Assembly: GCA_003695455.1 (NCBI GenBank)
Contig: RFJF01000309.1
Span: forward strand, 1 to 6,714
Length of the DNA: 6,714 nucleotides
Direction: 5' to 3'
Source of the DNA: Chloroflexota bacterium
GTDB lineage: Bacteria > Chloroflexota > Anaerolineae > 4572-78 > J111
Part shown: positions 4,927-6,714 of the stretch, one piece after another
How the letters are laid out: each line of letters begins with the position of its first letter
Position numbering within the stretch: the first letter of the stretch is position 1
Translations under genes and position numbers: made by a program
Notes under the pieces: generated by a model
Told to the model about the DNA's origin: nothing
Seen by the model: the letters and a program-made list of their open reading frames with translations, nothing else
The model's database searches: none

Positions 4927-6552
4927 ATGGGTGTAACAACCAACACTTTTGATCCAACCGCCATCACCAAAACCAAACAAAATGGCGATTCCAACGGCTA
5001 CAGCGCCGATATTATTGACGTGCAGGATTTCTTTGAAAATGTGATGCTGGAATACAACCAGGGCGCCGACGACAACCTGCCCGCCGATAAAAATGTGGCG
5101 CGCAGTACCATCCCCGTTGGCACCGGCGTGCTGCGCGATTTCAGCTACATTGCGCCGGAAATCCCGGAATTTATCAACGAAAACTGCGTGGGCTGCATGA
5201 CCTGCGTCAACGAATGCCCGGACACCGCCATTTTGGGCAAAGTGGTAGAGCAGCCCGTGTTGGAGCAGGAAATTAGCTTGATTGAAAATCCAAATGAAGC
5301 CAATTTTATGCAGGCCCAATTTGCGCAAACCAACAAATTTTTCAACGTGCCGCAAAAGCGGGGCAAAACGCCGGGCATGTTCGGCATTTTTGTGGACCCC
5401 ACCAAATGCAAAGGCTGCGCCGAATGTGTGGAAGCCTGCGAAGACCTGGGCTACAACGCCCTGAAAATGATTCAAAAAGAAGACACCACCGTGCCCGTCT
5501 ACCAGAAAAGCATTGACTTTTTCCGCCGGCTTCCGCCCACGCCGCAGGCGTTCATCAACGATAAAGTGGCCGTGGATATGATGCTTTCTGAGCAAAGTAT
5601 GTTGTTTGTGGGCGGGGCCGGCTCGTGCGCCGGCTGCGGCGAAGCCACCGTCATCCGCATGTGGCTGGCGGCGCTGGGCTACGTGTACGGCCGCGAGAAC
5701 ATCGGCATTGTGGCTTCTACCGGCTGCAACACCGTGTACGGCAGCACCTACCCCTTCAACCCGTATTTGGTGCCGTGGACCAACAGCCTGTTTGAAAACG
5801 GCCCCGCCGACGCCATCGGTATCCGCCTGCGCTGGAACCAACTGGGCTGGCAAGACAAACAACTGTGGGTGATGGGCGGCGACGGGGCCATGCTGGACAT
5901 TGGCTTCCAGAGTTTGAGCCGCCTGCTGGCCTCGGGGTTGAACGTCAAAGTGCTGATTCTGGATACGCAGGTCTACTCCAACACCGGCGGGCAATCGTCA
6001 ACCGGCACATTCACCGGGCAGGAAACCAAAATGAGCCAGTTTGGCAAAGCCGTCCCCGGCAAACAGGAACTGCGCAAGGAAATTGGCCGCATTGCAATGA
6101 TGCACCCCAATACCTTTGTGGCCCAAACCGTGGCCTCCATTCCCAACCACTTCTACAAATCCATCCTCGAAGCCGCCAGTTTTGACGGCCCGGCGGTCAT
6201 TAGCACCTACACTACCTGCCAGCCGGAACATGGCGTGGGCGACGATATGAGCCGCCACCAGGCTAAACTGGCCGTGGAATCCCGCGCCTTCCCGGTGTTT
6301 ATTTACGACCCCCGCAAAGGTGATACGATTCGCCAGCGGCTCAGTTTGCAGGGCAACCCGGCTCAAAAAGAAGATTGGTACACCGTGCCCAAAACCGGCG
6401 AAACCATTGATTTTTATACCTTTGCCCGCACCGAAGGCCGCTTTGCCAAGCAGTTTGACAAAGAGGGCAACCCCTCGGCGGCATTGCAGGCGGCTCAGGC
6501 CGACCGGCTGAGCAACTGGCACATGTTGCAGGAAATGGCCGGCCTGCGCTAA
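4927..6552 (+). CDS. Pyruvate:ferredoxin oxidoreductase, delta-beta half (ferredoxin and TPP domains of a split NifJ-type enzyme)
   Basis: The 541-residue protein completes the PFOR encoded just upstream. Residues about 30-80 match linker domain IV (DVQDFFENVM...). The ferredoxin domain binds two [4Fe-4S] clusters through C87, C90, C93, C97 (followed by Pro) and C161, C164, C167, C171 (followed by Glu rather than the usual Pro). The beta domain binds TPP-Mg2+ through GGDG (317-320) and DTQVYSNTGGQ (346-356, N352). It also holds the proximal cluster through C234 and C237 (CAGCGE), C267 (STGCN) and C431 (TTCQ). All twelve cluster cysteines are present, so the electron path from TPP to ferredoxin is complete. 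The insertion before GGDG and the C-terminal extension of Desulfovibrio PFOR are missing. AGGAG six bases before the ATG fixes the start. It is co-transcribed with the alpha-gamma gene, 137 bp upstream, and ended by the terminator at 6609. Like its relatives it is probably oxygen-sensitive. Confidence 0.94.
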   Translation: MGVTTNTFDPTAITKTKQNGDSNGYSADIIDVQDFFENVMLEYNQGADDNLPADKNVARSTIPVGTGVLRDFSYIAPEIPEFINENCVGCMTCVNECPDTAILGKVVEQPVLEQEISLIENPNEANFMQAQFAQTNKFFNVPQKRGKTPGMFGIFVDPTKCKGCAECVEACEDLGYNALKMIQKEDTTVPVYQKSIDFFRRLPPTPQAFINDKVAVDMMLSEQSMLFVGGAGSCAGCGEATVIRMWLAALGYVYGRENIGIVASTGCNTVYGSTYPFNPYLVPWTNSLFENGPADAIGIRLRWNQLGWQDKQLWVMGGDGAMLDIGFQSLSRLLASGLNVKVLILDTQVYSNTGGQSSTGTFTGQETKMSQFGKAVPGKQELRKEIGRIAMMHPNTFVAQTVASIPNHFYKSILEAASFDGPAVISTYTTCQPEHGVGDDMSRHQAKLAVESRAFPVFIYDPRKGDTIRQRLSLQGNPAQKEDWYTVPKTGETIDFYTFARTEGRFAKQFDKEGNPSAALQAAQADRLSNWHMLQEMAGLR

Positions 6553-6608
6553 TTGCATCCCGGCTCGCGCGCCGTGGGCGCTCATCGCGCAGCAAATGCA
6601 GAGAATAA

Positions 6609-6649
6609 AAAACTCCCTCCGGCGGGAAAAATTGGCCGGAGGGAGTTTT
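6609..6649. terminator. Strong bidirectional Rho-independent terminator of the oxidoreductase operon
   Basis: A perfect 15-bp stem (AAAACTCCCTCCGGC, 6609-6623, with its complement at 6635-6649) encloses an 11-nt loop. The A-tract on one side and TTTTATTT on the other let it work on both strands. It lies 57 bp after the stop of the delta-beta gene. Bases 6553-6608 show only a short GCGCC/GGCGC hairpin. Confidence 0.93.
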
Positions 6650-6651
6650 AT

Positions 6652-6679
6652 TTGGCGGTTGGCCGGTTTGGGGTATAAT
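6652..6679 (+). promoter_or_regulatory. Promoter for a gene beyond the right edge
   Basis: A perfect TATAAT (6674-6679) has TTGGCG (6652-6657, 4/6) 16 bp upstream, directly after the terminator. Transcription would start near 6686 and read out of the window. No start codon with a convincing frame is visible in the remaining bases. Confidence 0.6.
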
Positions 6680-6714
6680 TTTTGCGTTCAGCGTTGAAAT
6701 TATTTCTCCAGATA

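Noticed and set aside
4912..5994. A 360-codon minus-strand open frame over the delta-beta gene
   Set aside because: It is a shadow of the cluster- and TPP-binding gene with no independent support.

Overview
This window looks like chromosomal DNA from a bacterium with fairly GC-rich genes and an anaerobic or facultative metabolism. The style suggests a Chloroflexota/Anaerolineae-type organism: a two-gene pyruvate:ferredoxin oxidoreductase, a PIN toxin pair, a secreted 49-residue-repeat protein, heptad-repeat intergenic DNA, and -10 boxes placed directly before start codons. That placement is an inference from style and no marker gene proves it.

Layout. (1) Positions 1-945, minus strand: the N-terminal 315 residues of a secreted repeat protein with a signal peptide followed by 49-residue repeats; the gene runs off the left edge. 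(2) 946-1268: a divergent intergenic region holding a perfect small palindrome, a distal plus-strand promoter, a MITE-like inverted-repeat element, and a near-consensus promoter abutting the next start codon. (3) 1269-1829: def, peptide deformylase. (4) 1928-2568: a PIN-domain (VapC-like) toxin followed, with a 1-nt overlap, by a 70-residue probable antitoxin. This pair is visibly more AT-rich than its neighbours. (5) 2569-2797: a gene-free leader with RNA-structure potential, then a good Shine-Dalgarno sequence. (6) 2798-4789 and 4927-6552: two genes that together make one NifJ-type pyruvate:ferredoxin (flavodoxin) oxidoreductase. The first carries the alpha and gamma domains (I, II, III). 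The second carries linker domain IV, the 2[4Fe-4S] ferredoxin domain and the TPP-binding beta domain. The 137-bp gap between them contains nine tandem heptads facing five complementary-type heptads, able to form a hairpin followed by a T-run. (7) 6609-6649: a strong bidirectional terminator, then a TATAAT promoter firing rightward out of the window.

How they fit together. The two oxidoreductase genes form an operon whose products should assemble into the enzyme converting pyruvate and CoA to acetyl-CoA, CO2 and reduced ferredoxin. def is a housekeeping gene for removing formyl groups from new proteins. The PIN pair is a probable toxin-antitoxin cassette inserted between housekeeping genes. 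Nothing here is clearly an undescribed system. The points most worth a second look are the heptad array at the seam of the split oxidoreductase, the apparent leaderless promoters of def and the PIN gene, and the unrecognised small partner of the PIN protein.
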